Source of the DNA: Amycolatopsis taiwanensis DSM 45107
GTDB taxonomy: Bacteria > Actinomycetota > Actinomycetes > Mycobacteriales > Pseudonocardiaceae
Direction: 5' to 3'
Length of the DNA: 37,723 bases
Assembly (NCBI RefSeq): GCF_000519205.1
Contig: NZ_JAFB01000005.1
Coordinates: forward strand, 1-37,723
Position 1 is the stretch's first letter, and each line of letters begins with the position of its first letter. A program made the position numbers and the translations under genes. Positions 1-7,877 of the stretch are shown piece by piece. Under the pieces are notes generated by a model, which was not told the DNA's origin, searched no databases, and saw only the letters and a list, made by a program, of their open reading frames with translations.

Positions 1-318
1 TTCCACACCGGCAAAGGCCTGGCCGGCCTGGATCAGCACCAAGTTCGCCGCTGGGTCTCCTGGCACCGCTGGACCATCCTGGCCATGCTCGCCCACGCCT
101 TCCTCACCGTCGTCGCCGCGACCGAACGTGCTCGAGAAACAGCATCAACCGGCTGGATTTCCCTAACCTGCAACGAAGTCCAACACCTCTTTGCCACCCT
201 CGCCATCACCCAGACCACCAACACCGCACATCGGCTGCGCTTCTCAAACTGGCGCAGACAACACCAACACCGAGCCCGCCAAGCCCACTACCAGCGACAA
301 TCCACCCAAGAACCATGA
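1..318 (+). CDS. IS701-type transposase, C-terminal part (cut by window edge)
   Basis: The frame is open from base 1 and stops at 318, giving the last 105 residues of a transposase. The segment [16 protein letters not shown] followed by [16 protein letters not shown] matches the C-terminal part of IS701-family DDE transposases as I know them. The N-terminus and catalytic aspartates lie outside the window, so I cannot tell whether the element is intact. I could not define its terminal inverted repeat in the 200 bases that follow. It sits at the cargo end of the integrative element and suggests secondary insertion. Full IS701 transposases are usually around 400 residues. Confidence 0.75.
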   Translation, partial: FHTGKGLAGLDQHQVRRWVSWHRWTILAMLAHAFLTVVAATERARETASTGWISLTCNEVQHLFATLAITQTTNTAHRLRFSNWRRQHQHRARQAHYQRQSTQEP

Positions 319-527
319 CCATCACGATCTACGGCTGGAGTACTAGCCGTTGTGCCAACACCTGACGTTTAAGAGCAACAGACCTTGCCCGACCTGCCGT
401 TCTTGTAGGTCCGGCCAATCTCACTGACATCCTCCGGATGCGAGGTAGGGTGCGGCCCGCCGCACGGGTGCGCGCCCTACCTCTGCACTCTGCCCTAGTC
501 TGACGAGGGCAGACGGAGGAGAGGCGC

Positions 528-1430
528 ATGGTCGACGGGCCGGAGACGTTCACGTCCCAGCGGACGCAAGCGGTGCTGAACGCCGCGTGCGAGTCCTACG
601 GCCTGGACCCGACCGGCGCGGGGCTGCTCCGCTTCGGTGAGAACGCGATCTACGGCCTGGACCGTGCCCCGGTTGTAGTTCGCATTGGCCGCTCGGTGGA
701 TGCGGCCAACAAGGAGACTCGCGTTGCCAAGTGGCTCGAACTGCATCACTTCCCCGCTGCCCGGCTGGCTCCTGAGCACGGTGAAGTGATCATGATCGAC
801 GGTTTGCCTGTGACTTTTTGGGAACGTATCCCCGACGACTCGACGCCGATCACGCCGGCCGAGTTCGGGAAAGTCCTTCACGACTTACATGCACTGCCCG
901 TACCAGACTGGTTGGACTTGCCAAGTTTCGAGCCCATGCCGAAGGTAGTGGGTCGCGTGAAGGCTATCCCGCCAGGCTATCTCTCAGCTTCGGATCTTGA
1001 GTTTCTGCTGCGCCGGTACGAGGAGATCTCGGCCAAGTACAACCAGCTTGATTTCGCGCTGCCGCCGGGACCGGTTCACGGGGATGCCCATCCCGGCAAT
1101 GTCATGCGCGCACTCGACAGCACGTTGAAGCTGATCGACTTCGAAGACTTCGCCTACGGGCCAAGGGAATGGGACGCTTGCGTGATGGCGGTCCGATACC
1201 AAGCCTTCGGCTGGACCTCGGACGAAGAATATCGCTCGTACGTTGAAGCGTACGGGTTCGACCCGATCGAATGGTCTGGCTTCTCGGTCATCCGGGCGGC
1301 CCGCGAACTGAACATGACAACGTGGCTTGCGCAAACCGTCCACGAGTCGGAAGAAGTTGCAGTCGAGGTGCGCAAGCGTATTAGGGATCTACGCGACGAC
1401 CAGGCGCCTCGACACTGGCGAGTCTTCTGA
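528..1430 (+). CDS. Aminoglycoside phosphotransferase (APH)-like kinase
   Basis: This 300-residue protein has the protein-kinase-like fold of the APH/choline kinase group. The catalytic loop VHGDAHPGN is at residues 183-191 with D186 as the expected catalytic base, and the metal-binding LIDFEDF has D204 in the DFG position. Such enzymes transfer phosphate from ATP to a small molecule; the substrate here is unknown, and resistance should not be assumed. The start at 528 follows a GGAGGAGAGG ribosome binding site. Its 3' end overlaps the convergent regulator gene by 42 bp. Codon 120 is TTA (885-887), which is rare in such GC-rich genomes. It is probably element cargo. Confidence 0.8.
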   Translation: MVDGPETFTSQRTQAVLNAACESYGLDPTGAGLLRFGENAIYGLDRAPVVVRIGRSVDAANKETRVAKWLELHHFPAARLAPEHGEVIMIDGLPVTFWERIPDDSTPITPAEFGKVLHDLHALPVPDWLDLPSFEPMPKVVGRVKAIPPGYLSASDLEFLLRRYEEISAKYNQLDFALPPGPVHGDAHPGNVMRALDSTLKLIDFEDFAYGPREWDACVMAVRYQAFGWTSDEEYRSYVEAYGFDPIEWSGFSVIRAARELNMTTWLAQTVHESEEVAVEVRKRIRDLRDDQAPRHWRVF

Positions 1431-2813
1431 GGGCAAGACACCCCGGGCGAAGTCGAGGAATTCGCGAACCAGCGGTTCTTCCGAATGGGCACTCAGCCGG
1501 TCGCGGAAGTCGTCGAGGTAGGAGATCACACGGAACGACTTCAAGCTCATCGCTGTCTCGGCCACGGACTTCGCCACGTGTAGTGCCGCATCGAGGTCGC
1601 CGGCTTGCAGGTGGGCGGTCGCGAGCACGGTACGGCAGAACGAGAGACTGCGAACATAGGTCGACTCCGACTCTCGGATCGACTCAGCCGCGTAGTGGTT
1701 GGCCAACTCGGCGTTGCCCAGGTCGCGGTAGCAGTGCGCGAATTCCGCGTACAGCTCGGCCAAGTCGAAGTAGTGAATCCACTCGGGGTCGTTTTCGCGG
1801 CTTCCCTGGCTCAACCAGCGTTCGGCCGTCAGCAAGGCCGCAGTCACGTCTCCCTCCTTGCGTAGAGACGCGAGAGCCCGCGCTTCCATGGCGTAGAAGA
1901 GCGCCATAGTGGTGGGCGTGGCGTGACCGTTGGCGCCCTTGTATGCGGCACGCGCGAGATCGATGGCGCGTTGGTAGTGCCCGAGAAAGTTCGCCTGATG
2001 CGACATGTTGGCAAGGATGCGGCCGCAGAGTGCCTTGTCCCCGGCCGCTTTGGCGAGCCGGAAAGCCTGTGTCAGATAGCGTTGCGCAAGGCCATGGGCT
2101 CCCGTGTCGTACGCCGTCCACCCGGCAAGCCTTGTCAAAGCAGCGACTTCGCGGAAGTACTCACGCCCGACAGGGTGTTGAGGCGAAACGTGCGGGATGT
2201 TCGGCAAGACCTCTTGATCGAGGAAAGCCGCAACGAGCGTTTTCGGGCGTCCTCCGCCGTACTTGTAGTCAAAGCTGCTGAACATGGCCGTCGCTTCGCG
2301 GATCGCTTCGACGTCGACCACGGTGATCGGATGCGGTTCAGCGGGAGGGTTGGACCGGTCGTGGTCGGAGTCGGTGAGCCACCGCACGACTAGTCCGCTC
2401 CAGGCTTCAGGTACGACGGTCAGCGGCTCCGCCCGGTTCGGCATCCGCAATTCCCGGTCGGTAATCGCGCCCAGGGCCATGACGCTCTGGGCGATCTCCT
2501 CCGGGTATTCGAGGCCGGTATCGGGGTTCTGAAGCTCCGTGTAGCCGATCTCTTCGAGGCTTACATGCTCGCCAAGCAGTTCGGTCAGCACGCGCGCGAT
2601 CAGCTGGCAGGTTCGCGATTGAGGGGTGGTCCCGTCCAGCCACCGCTTGACCGACACATGGTCACACCGAACAGGCTCGCCGCCATCCGACTCGCTCAGC
2701 AGACGGACACGCCGAGCCAAGCCCTTGTTGGTCGCCCCCGCCTTCTTGATTACCCCAGCTAGGAGCGTGTTCGGCTGCTTCGTTGTGTCGACCACGCATA
2801 CCTCCGCAGTCAT
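1389..2813 (-). CDS. Helix-turn-helix regulator with TPR-like C-terminal domain
   Basis: This 474-residue protein has an N-terminal DNA-binding region (about residues 15-85, including KGLARRVRLL and SVKRWLDG) of a type common in large actinobacterial regulators. A long alpha-helical region follows (about 200-460) with TPR character: repeated Ala-rich helices such as LADLARAAY-like and LAELYAEFAHCYRDLGNAE. The family usually controls development or mobile-element genes; the target here is not known. The gene is divergent from the small membrane protein at 2980, with repeated TGCAC motifs between them, so autoregulation and control of the element core are plausible. It converges on and overlaps the phosphotransferase gene. 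Confidence 0.75.
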   Translation of the reverse strand: MTAEVCVVDTTKQPNTLLAGVIKKAGATNKGLARRVRLLSESDGGEPVRCDHVSVKRWLDGTTPQSRTCQLIARVLTELLGEHVSLEEIGYTELQNPDTGLEYPEEIAQSVMALGAITDRELRMPNRAEPLTVVPEAWSGLVVRWLTDSDHDRSNPPAEPHPITVVDVEAIREATAMFSSFDYKYGGGRPKTLVAAFLDQEVLPNIPHVSPQHPVGREYFREVAALTRLAGWTAYDTGAHGLAQRYLTQAFRLAKAAGDKALCGRILANMSHQANFLGHYQRAIDLARAAYKGANGHATPTTMALFYAMEARALASLRKEGDVTAALLTAERWLSQGSRENDPEWIHYFDLAELYAEFAHCYRDLGNAELANHYAAESIRESESTYVRSLSFCRTVLATAHLQAGDLDAALHVAKSVAETAMSLKSFRVISYLDDFRDRLSAHSEEPLVREFLDFARGVLPSEDSPVSRRLVVA

Positions 2814-2826
2814 TAAAGCACCCCCC

Positions 2827-2875
2827 GTGCACCCCCCGGGTGCACAAATGCACTCCCCCTTGCACCCTGCCGCAC
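2827..2875. promoter_or_regulatory. Cluster of TGCAC motifs, probable operator
   Basis: A perfect inverted repeat (GTGCACCC, 3-nt spacer, GGGTGCAC) lies at 2827-2845. Further TGCAC motifs lie at 2849 and 2861, with a variant CGCAC at 2871. The cluster starts 14 bp upstream of the divergent helix-turn-helix/TPR regulator start and precedes the small membrane protein gene. The best guess is a binding site for that regulator. No binding data exist, and the C-rich background makes some repetition expected. Confidence 0.5.
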
Positions 2876-2979
2876 CCCCACCCCTCGCCGGTTTCCTTTT
2901 CCCATGAGCGACAGCACCGGCCCGGAGCCCCGCTCCGGCCAGCCAGACAAGGCAGTCGCCCAGATGAAAGGAGACCGAA

Positions 2980-3168
2980 ATGGCAAAGAGTCCTTACCCC
3001 GTCATCAACCCCGGCGGGGGCCCGATGGGAAAGGTGATCATCGCGTTAGTCCTGATCGCGATCGTCACCCTGGTCATCAAGTACCCGAGCGACGCCGCTC
3101 ACTGGGTGCGCGGTCTGGGCAGCGTGATCGACGGCCTGGTGGACTTCTTCCGGACGCTGTTCGGCTAG
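2980..3168 (+). CDS. Small single-pass membrane protein of the element
   Basis: This 62-residue protein has one hydrophobic segment (about residues 17-34, GKVIIALVLIAIVTLVI). A short, partly amphipathic tail ends in DFFRTLFG. An AAGGAG site lies 6 nt before the ATG. Small membrane proteins of this kind often sit at the start of actinomycete element operons; their role is unknown, perhaps in transfer or spread between hyphal compartments. Codon 23 is TTA (3046-3048), so translation could depend on the rare leucyl tRNA. Its stop overlaps the end of the convergent GntR gene by 4 bp. Confidence 0.7.
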   Translation: MAKSPYPVINPGGGPMGKVIIALVLIAIVTLVIKYPSDAAHWVRGLGSVIDGLVDFFRTLFG

Positions 3169-3518
3169 CGATGGTCCAGACGACGTTCGATCTCGCTGAG
3201 TCGTCGACGGATTTCGGCGATAGCCTGCCAAAGGCGTTCGTTCCCGCCATCGTCGGCCCGGCCGGCGGACTCGGTCTCGGCGGACTGTGTCCGGACGAAC
3301 GACCCCTTGCCGTGACGCGTGACGACCAAACCTTCGTCGCGCAAGAGCGTGACAGCGCTCTTAGCGGTGTTGATCGCGACGCCCCACGAGTCAGCAAGCT
3401 CCTGGTAAGTCGGCAACTGCGCCCCAGGGCCGTACTCCCCCGCCTGGATAGCGGCGCGCAAGCCCCCTGCCACTTGCAGGTACGGCGCGCGCGGGTCGTC
3501 TGGGTCCAGGGAGGCCAT
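3165..3518 (-). CDS. Short GntR-family repressor
   Basis: This 117-residue protein contains the GntR winged helix: YLQVAGGLRAAIQAGEYGPG, then LPTYQELADSWGVAINTAKS as the helix-turn-helix, then GLVVTRHGKGSFV as the wing (about residues 12-77). There is no effector-binding domain, only a short charged helix (ERRLDHR at the end). This is the size and form of element repressors such as KorSA of pSAM2; homology to that exact protein is not claimed. It is divergent from the gene at 3664, and a strong promoter with palindromic features lies between them, so it probably represses the transfer operon. Confidence 0.85.
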   Translation of the reverse strand: MASLDPDDPRAPYLQVAGGLRAAIQAGEYGPGAQLPTYQELADSWGVAINTAKSAVTLLRDEGLVVTRHGKGSFVRTQSAETESAGRADDGGNERLWQAIAEIRRRLSEIERRLDHR

Positions 3519-3569
3519 ACCAACAAGAGTAGGCGAAGCAACTCAGTTAAGTCAGTTCAAGCAAGTCTG

Positions 3570-3599
3570 TTGACAGAGTTGATAGACAGATCATACGTT
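3570..3599 (+). promoter_or_regulatory. Probable promoter of the transfer operon
   Basis: TTGACA at 3570-3575 and TACGTT at 3594-3599 are separated by 18 bp, a good vegetative promoter about 65 bp before the ATG at 3664. The -35 box lies inside the palindrome CTGTTGACAG (3567-3576), with GTCT and AGAC half-sites flanking the spacer, which is a likely GntR operator. The region 3519-3600 is much more AT-rich than its surroundings. Confidence 0.55.
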
Positions 3600-3663
3600 G
3601 GGCTCCGGCCCGAACGGGGCGCCTCCCCAACGGGAGACCTGGACACACCTTGGAGTCGATCTC

Positions 3664-3903
3664 ATGGATGACCTCATTCCTCCGCTCAGCTACGCACCGG
3701 ACGGCCTGTACGAATCGGACGTTGACGCGCTGATCGCTGAGTACTTCACGGCGGATGAGACCGCTGTCGAGCTTCACACCGCCACGGATCAGGTTGCGAC
3801 CAACCGGCATGTACGGCGGCTCGGCCGCCAGACGATCAACGCCGCTTTGCGGGTGCGGTCCGTCGAGTCGCCCGGCACGGAGGAGGGCGGCGAGGCCGCT
3901 TGA
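3664..3903 (+). CDS. Small protein of unknown function in the transfer operon
   Basis: This 79-residue acidic protein begins MDDLIPPLSYAPDGLYESD. The N-terminal third is acidic and the C-terminal part basic (HVRRLGRQTINAALRVRS), which could contact nucleic acid, but no known domain is recognised. The ATG at 3664 was chosen because GGAG lies 8 nt upstream and because a start further up (3598) would overlap the predicted promoter. It is the first gene after the GntR-controlled promoter and is followed 91 bp later by the Spd-like gene. Confidence 0.6.
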   Translation: MDDLIPPLSYAPDGLYESDVDALIAEYFTADETAVELHTATDQVATNRHVRRLGRQTINAALRVRSVESPGTEEGGEAA

Positions 3904-3994
3904 GTTCGCCCCGGCCCGGCGCACGGAACCGCCAAGAACCAGCCGCCGGGCCGGGTTTCTCCCAACCACCATCAAGTACGTCAGGAGAACACCA

Positions 3995-4789
3995 ATGGTA
4001 GGGCTCAAGATGCCCAACAACACGGGGAGCGCGTATCCGCCGTCCGTGGATGCGCTGTTGCCCCGAGTCCGCGAATGGGTCGCGGACCTGGGTTCGATCC
4101 CGTCGCGGAACCGGATCATGTCGGAGTTCCGGGTGGGTGCGCCCAAGGCGCGCGTCATCTTGGCCGCGCTCAGGGACGAGAGCGAGACCGCTCCGGTCCG
4201 TCCCCGGCAAGCAGTCGCCGAGACCGACAGGGACTCGGAAGCGGAACCAGGTTCGGGTACTCCGGTCGAGCAGGAACGTACGGGGACAGACGTAGAGGTC
4301 ACCGCAGTCGCGAACTCGGACACAGATCTGACTCGGACGCGGCCGGTCAAGGTGTGGCCGCTGCTGCTTCTGGCCTTGCCCGCGTTCGTCGCGATCTGGG
4401 GCGGCTGGGTCGGTCTGGGCCGACTGACCGGGTTCGGCCCGATCGACCTGTTCCCAGGGATCTTCGATGGGGTGTCGATCAACTCGGCGATCACGTTGCC
4501 GATCGGGGTGGAGACCTACGCCGCGTTCGCGCTGCGGGTCTGGCTGTCCGGTACGACTCGCTCAGGCCGGGCACGCGAGTTCGCGAAGTGGTCGGCGTTC
4601 GGCTCGCTGGGCTTGGGGATGGCGGGTCAGGTGGCCTATCACCTGATGTCCGCCGCGGGCGTCACCCGCGCGCCGTGGTCGATCACCACACTCGTCTCGT
4701 GCCTGCCCGTGGTCGTGCTCGGGTGCGGCGCCGCTCTCGCACACCTATTGCGCAACACCATCGACAACGGCCAGGAGGTGAACGACTGA
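3995..4789 (+). CDS. Helix-turn-helix/membrane protein, Spd-like (DUF2637-type)
   Basis: This 264-residue protein has a helical N-terminal domain (about residues 18-61, VREWVADLGSIPSRNRIMSE) resembling a DNA-binding domain. An acidic linker rich in Glu and Thr follows, then four hydrophobic segments: about 120-138 (LLLLALPAFVAIWGGWVG), 160-185, 205-222 and 232-253. Membrane proteins of this layout accompany the FtsK-like gene in actinomycete elements and are thought to help intramycelial spread or mating-pore assembly. AGGAG lies 7 nt before the ATG. The stop overlaps the next start as TGATG, indicating translational coupling with the translocase. Confidence 0.7.
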   Translation: MVGLKMPNNTGSAYPPSVDALLPRVREWVADLGSIPSRNRIMSEFRVGAPKARVILAALRDESETAPVRPRQAVAETDRDSEAEPGSGTPVEQERTGTDVEVTAVANSDTDLTRTRPVKVWPLLLLALPAFVAIWGGWVGLGRLTGFGPIDLFPGIFDGVSINSAITLPIGVETYAAFALRVWLSGTTRSGRAREFAKWSAFGSLGLGMAGQVAYHLMSAAGVTRAPWSITTLVSCLPVVVLGCGAALAHLLRNTIDNGQEVND

Positions 4790-6906
4790 TGAGCACCACC
4801 GAGGGGTTCAGCGGCGACGACGCCGAGAACGGCGGCAAGGTCATCCCCTTCCCTGCTCCCGCACCAGTCGACACCCCGGCTACCGACAGTTCGACTTGGC
4901 TGGACCGGTTGCGCTCCCAGCAGCGTCAGCCGATCCTGCCGCGGTACTTCAAGTCCTTGGCTGAGGCCAAGGAGGCGGGGAAGTGGGTGGGCAAGCACTA
5001 CGCCCACAAGACCGGCTATCACGTCGCTCGGTCCCCGCTGTACGCGCTCCGGTTGGCTGTGCGTTCCCCGCGCGGGTTGCTGCTGTTGATGCTCGCCACC
5101 GGTCGGTACGTGACGGACGCGGAAGGCCGCCCGGCACGATCGGAGACCGCGACCGCGGATAAGGCCGAGCTGTACCTGAAGCTGTCCCAGCAACGGGATC
5201 GGCGGGTTGTGCTGCGCTGGATTCAGCTCGGTTTGGTCGCCACGGTGGGCGTTGTCCTGATCATGGTTCTGCCGAAAGTACTGCCGCAGTGGGTGATCTG
5301 GGCTTGCGGCGCCCTGGCTGTCGCCCTGCTCGGCAAGTTCGGCTCGACCCGGGATAACCCCGTGGTCTCGACCCATGCGGTGATGGCGCCCAAGGCCCAG
5401 AAGCTGACCAGTGACAACGTCGTCCAGGCGCTGTCCGTGCTCGGCATTGCTGGGATCACTCAGGCGTTGGCCAAGAACCCGGACGCCATCGGTTTCACCG
5501 CGCCGATTCAGCGGGACGGCCCCGGCTGGCGCGCGGATGTTGACCTCCCTCCTGGGGTCACCGTGGCCGAGGTGATCGAGCGCCGCCCGAAGCTCGCTTC
5601 GGCTCTGGGGCGTCCGTTGGGGTGCGTGTGGCCGGAAGGCAATGCCGAGGTCCATCCCGGCCGGATGGTGCTGTGGGTTGGGGATCAGGACATGTCCAAG
5701 TCGCCACAACCGGCGTGGCCGCTGCGCAAGACCGGCACTGTAGACCTGTTCAAGTCGCAGCCGTTCGGCACCGACCAGCGCGGACGCTGGGTAGAGATCA
5801 CCTTGATGTTCGTCTCCATGGTGATCGGCGCGATTCCCCGCATGGGCAAAACCTTCACCTTGCGGGAGTTGCTGCTGATCGCCGGGATGGACCCGCGCGC
5901 CGAGCTGCACTGCTACGACCTCAAGGGCACCGGCGACCTCTCGCCGCTGGCTCCGATCTCGCACCGCTACAGGGCGGGAGAGGAACCGCAGGACATCGAA
6001 TACGCCCTGGCCGACCTTCGCGCCCTGGCCGCCGAGTTGCGGCGGCGCGCGAAGGTGATCCGGGAACTTCCCCGGGATCTGTGCCCGGAGAACAAGGTCA
6101 CTCCGGAACTAGCCGGCAAGAAGTCGTTGGGTCTGCATCCCATCGTGCTCGGGGTGGACGAGTGCCAGAAGTGGTTCGAGCACCCCGAGCACGGCGCCGA
6201 GATCGAGGAGATTGTGACCGACCTCGTGAAGCGTGGTCCCGCACTGGGGTTCGTGACCCTCCTGGCGACGCAACGACCAGACGCGAAGAGCATCCCTACC
6301 GCGATCAGCGACAACGCCGTCATGCGGTTCTGCCTCAAAGTCACCGGCCAGCCGGCGAACGACATGGTGTTGGGCACTTCCGCGCACCGCAACGGCATCA
6401 AGGCGACCACGTTTTCCTTCCGCGACAAGGGAATCGGCATCCTGCTAGGCGAGGGAGACGAACCGCGCACCACCCGCAGTGTCTACATCGACGGCCCCGA
6501 CGCCGAACGCCTAGCCGCCCGCGCCCGCGCGACACGGGTGACAGCCGGGAGGTTGACCGGCTATGCCGCTGGGCTGGATCTCACACCTGAGGAAGACGAG
6601 GACACAGGCACCCTGCTGCCCGACGTGTTGACCGCCATCGGCGACGCGGACAAGGCCTGGTCGGAGTCCATTGTGGATCGGTTGGCCGAGCTACGGCCGG
6701 CCGTCTACGGGCCGTGGGCCGAGTTGCCGACCGGTGCGGCCAAGGCAACGCAGTTGTCCAGCGCACTCAAGCCCTTCGGCATCTCCCCAAAGCAGGTATG
6801 GGCCACCGACCCGGCCACCGGCAAGGGTGCCAACCGGATGGGCCTCAAGCGCGAGTGGATCGCTCACGCTATCACCGACCGTAATCCGAAGGCAGGTCAC
6901 GGCTAG
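4789..6906 (+). CDS. traB: FtsK/SpoIIIE-family DNA translocase (TraB-like conjugation protein)
   Basis: This 705-residue protein moves double-stranded DNA between cells in AICE-type transfer. Two membrane segments lie near residues 145-185 (LGLVATVGVVLIMVLP and WVIWACGALAVALLG). The Walker A motif AIPRMGKT is at 348-355 and the Walker B LGVDE at 454-458, followed by LLATQRPDAKSIPTA, typical of FtsK motors. The C-terminal region (about 590-705) may form a winged-helix DNA reader like that of TraB. The start overlaps the upstream stop (TGATG). A much longer open frame runs upstream but only shadows the preceding gene. A CTAG-rich palindromic region immediately downstream is a candidate recognition site. 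Confidence 0.88.
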   Translation: MSTTEGFSGDDAENGGKVIPFPAPAPVDTPATDSSTWLDRLRSQQRQPILPRYFKSLAEAKEAGKWVGKHYAHKTGYHVARSPLYALRLAVRSPRGLLLLMLATGRYVTDAEGRPARSETATADKAELYLKLSQQRDRRVVLRWIQLGLVATVGVVLIMVLPKVLPQWVIWACGALAVALLGKFGSTRDNPVVSTHAVMAPKAQKLTSDNVVQALSVLGIAGITQALAKNPDAIGFTAPIQRDGPGWRADVDLPPGVTVAEVIERRPKLASALGRPLGCVWPEGNAEVHPGRMVLWVGDQDMSKSPQPAWPLRKTGTVDLFKSQPFGTDQRGRWVEITLMFVSMVIGAIPRMGKTFTLRELLLIAGMDPRAELHCYDLKGTGDLSPLAPISHRYRAGEEPQDIEYALADLRALAAELRRRAKVIRELPRDLCPENKVTPELAGKKSLGLHPIVLGVDECQKWFEHPEHGAEIEEIVTDLVKRGPALGFVTLLATQRPDAKSIPTAISDNAVMRFCLKVTGQPANDMVLGTSAHRNGIKATTFSFRDKGIGILLGEGDEPRTTRSVYIDGPDAERLAARARATRVTAGRLTGYAAGLDLTPEEDEDTGTLLPDVLTAIGDADKAWSESIVDRLAELRPAVYGPWAELPTGAAKATQLSSALKPFGISPKQVWATDPATGKGANRMGLKREWIAHAITDRNPKAGHG

Positions 6907-6914
6907 TCCGCCGC

Positions 6915-7036
6915 AGGGCTCTAGGTCTAGAGCCTCGCCCCTCTAGACCTAGAGCCCTCCCTAGACCCCCAAACCCTTCTTGATCAGCGCCCTAGCACCT
7001 AGAGGCGCCTGGTCGACCACGCCCAAAACAGCCTAG
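6915..7036. repeat. CTAG-rich inverted and direct repeats (candidate clt transfer site)
   Basis: A perfect 18-bp inverted repeat with arms AGGGCTCTAGGTCTAGAG (6915-6932) and its complement (6941-6958) encloses an 8-nt loop. CTAG occurs at 6921, 6927, 6943, 6949, 6961, 6992, 6999 and 7033, plus 6903 in the stop of the translocase gene. Pairs of CTAG are spaced two or three bases apart and followed by AGAGC or AGAGG. CTAG is usually scarce in GC-rich bacterial DNA. The position just after the translocase gene fits a clt-like site where TraB proteins load; a transcription terminator is the alternative for the large hairpin. Confidence 0.6.
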
Positions 7037-7046
7037 GAGACACCCT

Positions 7047-7331
7047 GTGAACCCCCTCAACAGCTTCACAGCCCCGTTCTTCATCGTCATGGTCTTCGTC
7101 GCTCTCGGTTACGCCTGGTCCTGCGCCGTCTTCCCCTACAGGGCATGCCGCTCCTGCCGGGGCTACGGCTACTTCCGGTCGCCGATCTTCCGCGCCATCC
7201 GACTCTGCCGCCGCTGCGACGGCACCGGCCGCACCCTCCGCGCAGGGCGCCGCGCCTACAACGCCGCCGCCCGTACCCGTCGCGCCATCCGCCGGGCACA
7301 GGACCGCAACCGCCGCGACGGCGACCGCTAA
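7047..7331 (+). CDS. Small membrane protein with DnaJ-type zinc-ribbon motifs
   Basis: This 94-residue protein has a hydrophobic N-terminus (about residues 9-29, APFFIVMVFVALGYAWSCAV). Two CxxCxG motifs follow, CRSCRGYG and CRRCDGTG, as in the zinc-binding domain of DnaJ, and then a very basic tail (RRAIRRAQDRNRRDGDR). This predicts a membrane-anchored zinc protein with a cytoplasmic nucleic-acid-binding tail. The function is unknown. It lies directly after the CTAG-rich site and before the replication-type genes, so a role in transfer or replication of the element is plausible. AGGAG lies at 7035-7039, 7 nt before the GTG start. Confidence 0.65.
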   Translation: MNPLNSFTAPFFIVMVFVALGYAWSCAVFPYRACRSCRGYGYFRSPIFRAIRLCRRCDGTGRTLRAGRRAYNAAARTRRAIRRAQDRNRRDGDR

Positions 7332-7364
7332 ACCCCACCCATTCATTCGCCCCGAAGGTGATCA

Positions 7365-7877
7365 ATGAACCCCGCACTGCTTGACCCCGAACGCCAGTTC
7401 CTCGGCTGCCTCATGCAACTCCCGACCACCCCAGCCCGGCGGGTGCTCTCCGGAATGCGCCCCACCGACCTCGCCGACCCCACGGCATCCTTCGTGCTGT
7501 ACCTCGCTGTCCGCGCCGTCGCGCACGACCAGCCGCCTTCGCCCGCCGTGCTGTTCGAACACGCCCACGAGATCGCCGAACGGCCACGCGCCACCCGACT
7601 CCACGAAGTCGGGCTATGGATCGCCAACACCTACCAGGATGCGCCGATCGCCCCCGAGCAGCACGTGGCCTATCTCAAGGCCGTGGTGCTCAAAGCCGCA
7701 TGGCGCCGCGCCGTCGCCGAACACGCACACCGGCTCCTCCAAGCCGTCGCCGAGTCACCCACCGACGAACTACACGAACTGGCCGACGACACCGCCACCG
7801 TCGACGACCTGTGGAGCCGTTATGAGGTCGCCCGTGGTCACGGCACCGTCGCGGCCCGGCTGGAGGTGGCCGCCTGA
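7365..7877 (+). CDS. DnaB helicase N-terminal-domain-like protein
   Basis: This 170-residue protein begins MNPALLDPERQFLGCLMQLP and resembles the N-terminal helical domain of replicative DnaB helicases, which binds primase and helps form the hexamer. No helicase motor is present. Next comes a DUF3631 ATPase whose start overlaps this stop (TGATG), so the two are probably made together and may act as a split replication module. AICEs usually carry their own replication initiator; no RepSA or RepAM protein is recognisable here, which makes this pair the best candidate. The assignment rests on sequence feel rather than a search. Confidence 0.65.
   Translation: MNPALLDPERQFLGCLMQLPTTPARRVLSGMRPTDLADPTASFVLYLAVRAVAHDQPPSPAVLFEHAHEIAERPRATRLHEVGLWIANTYQDAPIAPEQHVAYLKAVVLKAAWRRAVAEHAHRLLQAVAESPTDELHELADDTATVDDLWSRYEVARGHGTVAARLEVAA

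Noticed and set aside
3519..3663. Left attachment site of the element in the AT-rich gap
   Set aside because: No stretch resembling the tRNA-Phe 3' half was seen here or elsewhere on the left.
2904..3671. 255-codon plus-strand open frame starting MSDSTGPEPR
   Set aside because: It runs across the small membrane protein and the GntR gene on both strands; only the first few codons lie in a free gap.
4075..4788. Long upstream extension of the translocase reading frame (total 943 codons)
   Set aside because: It overlaps the Spd-like gene in another frame, has Arg/Gly-rich shadow composition and ignores the TGATG coupling at 4789.
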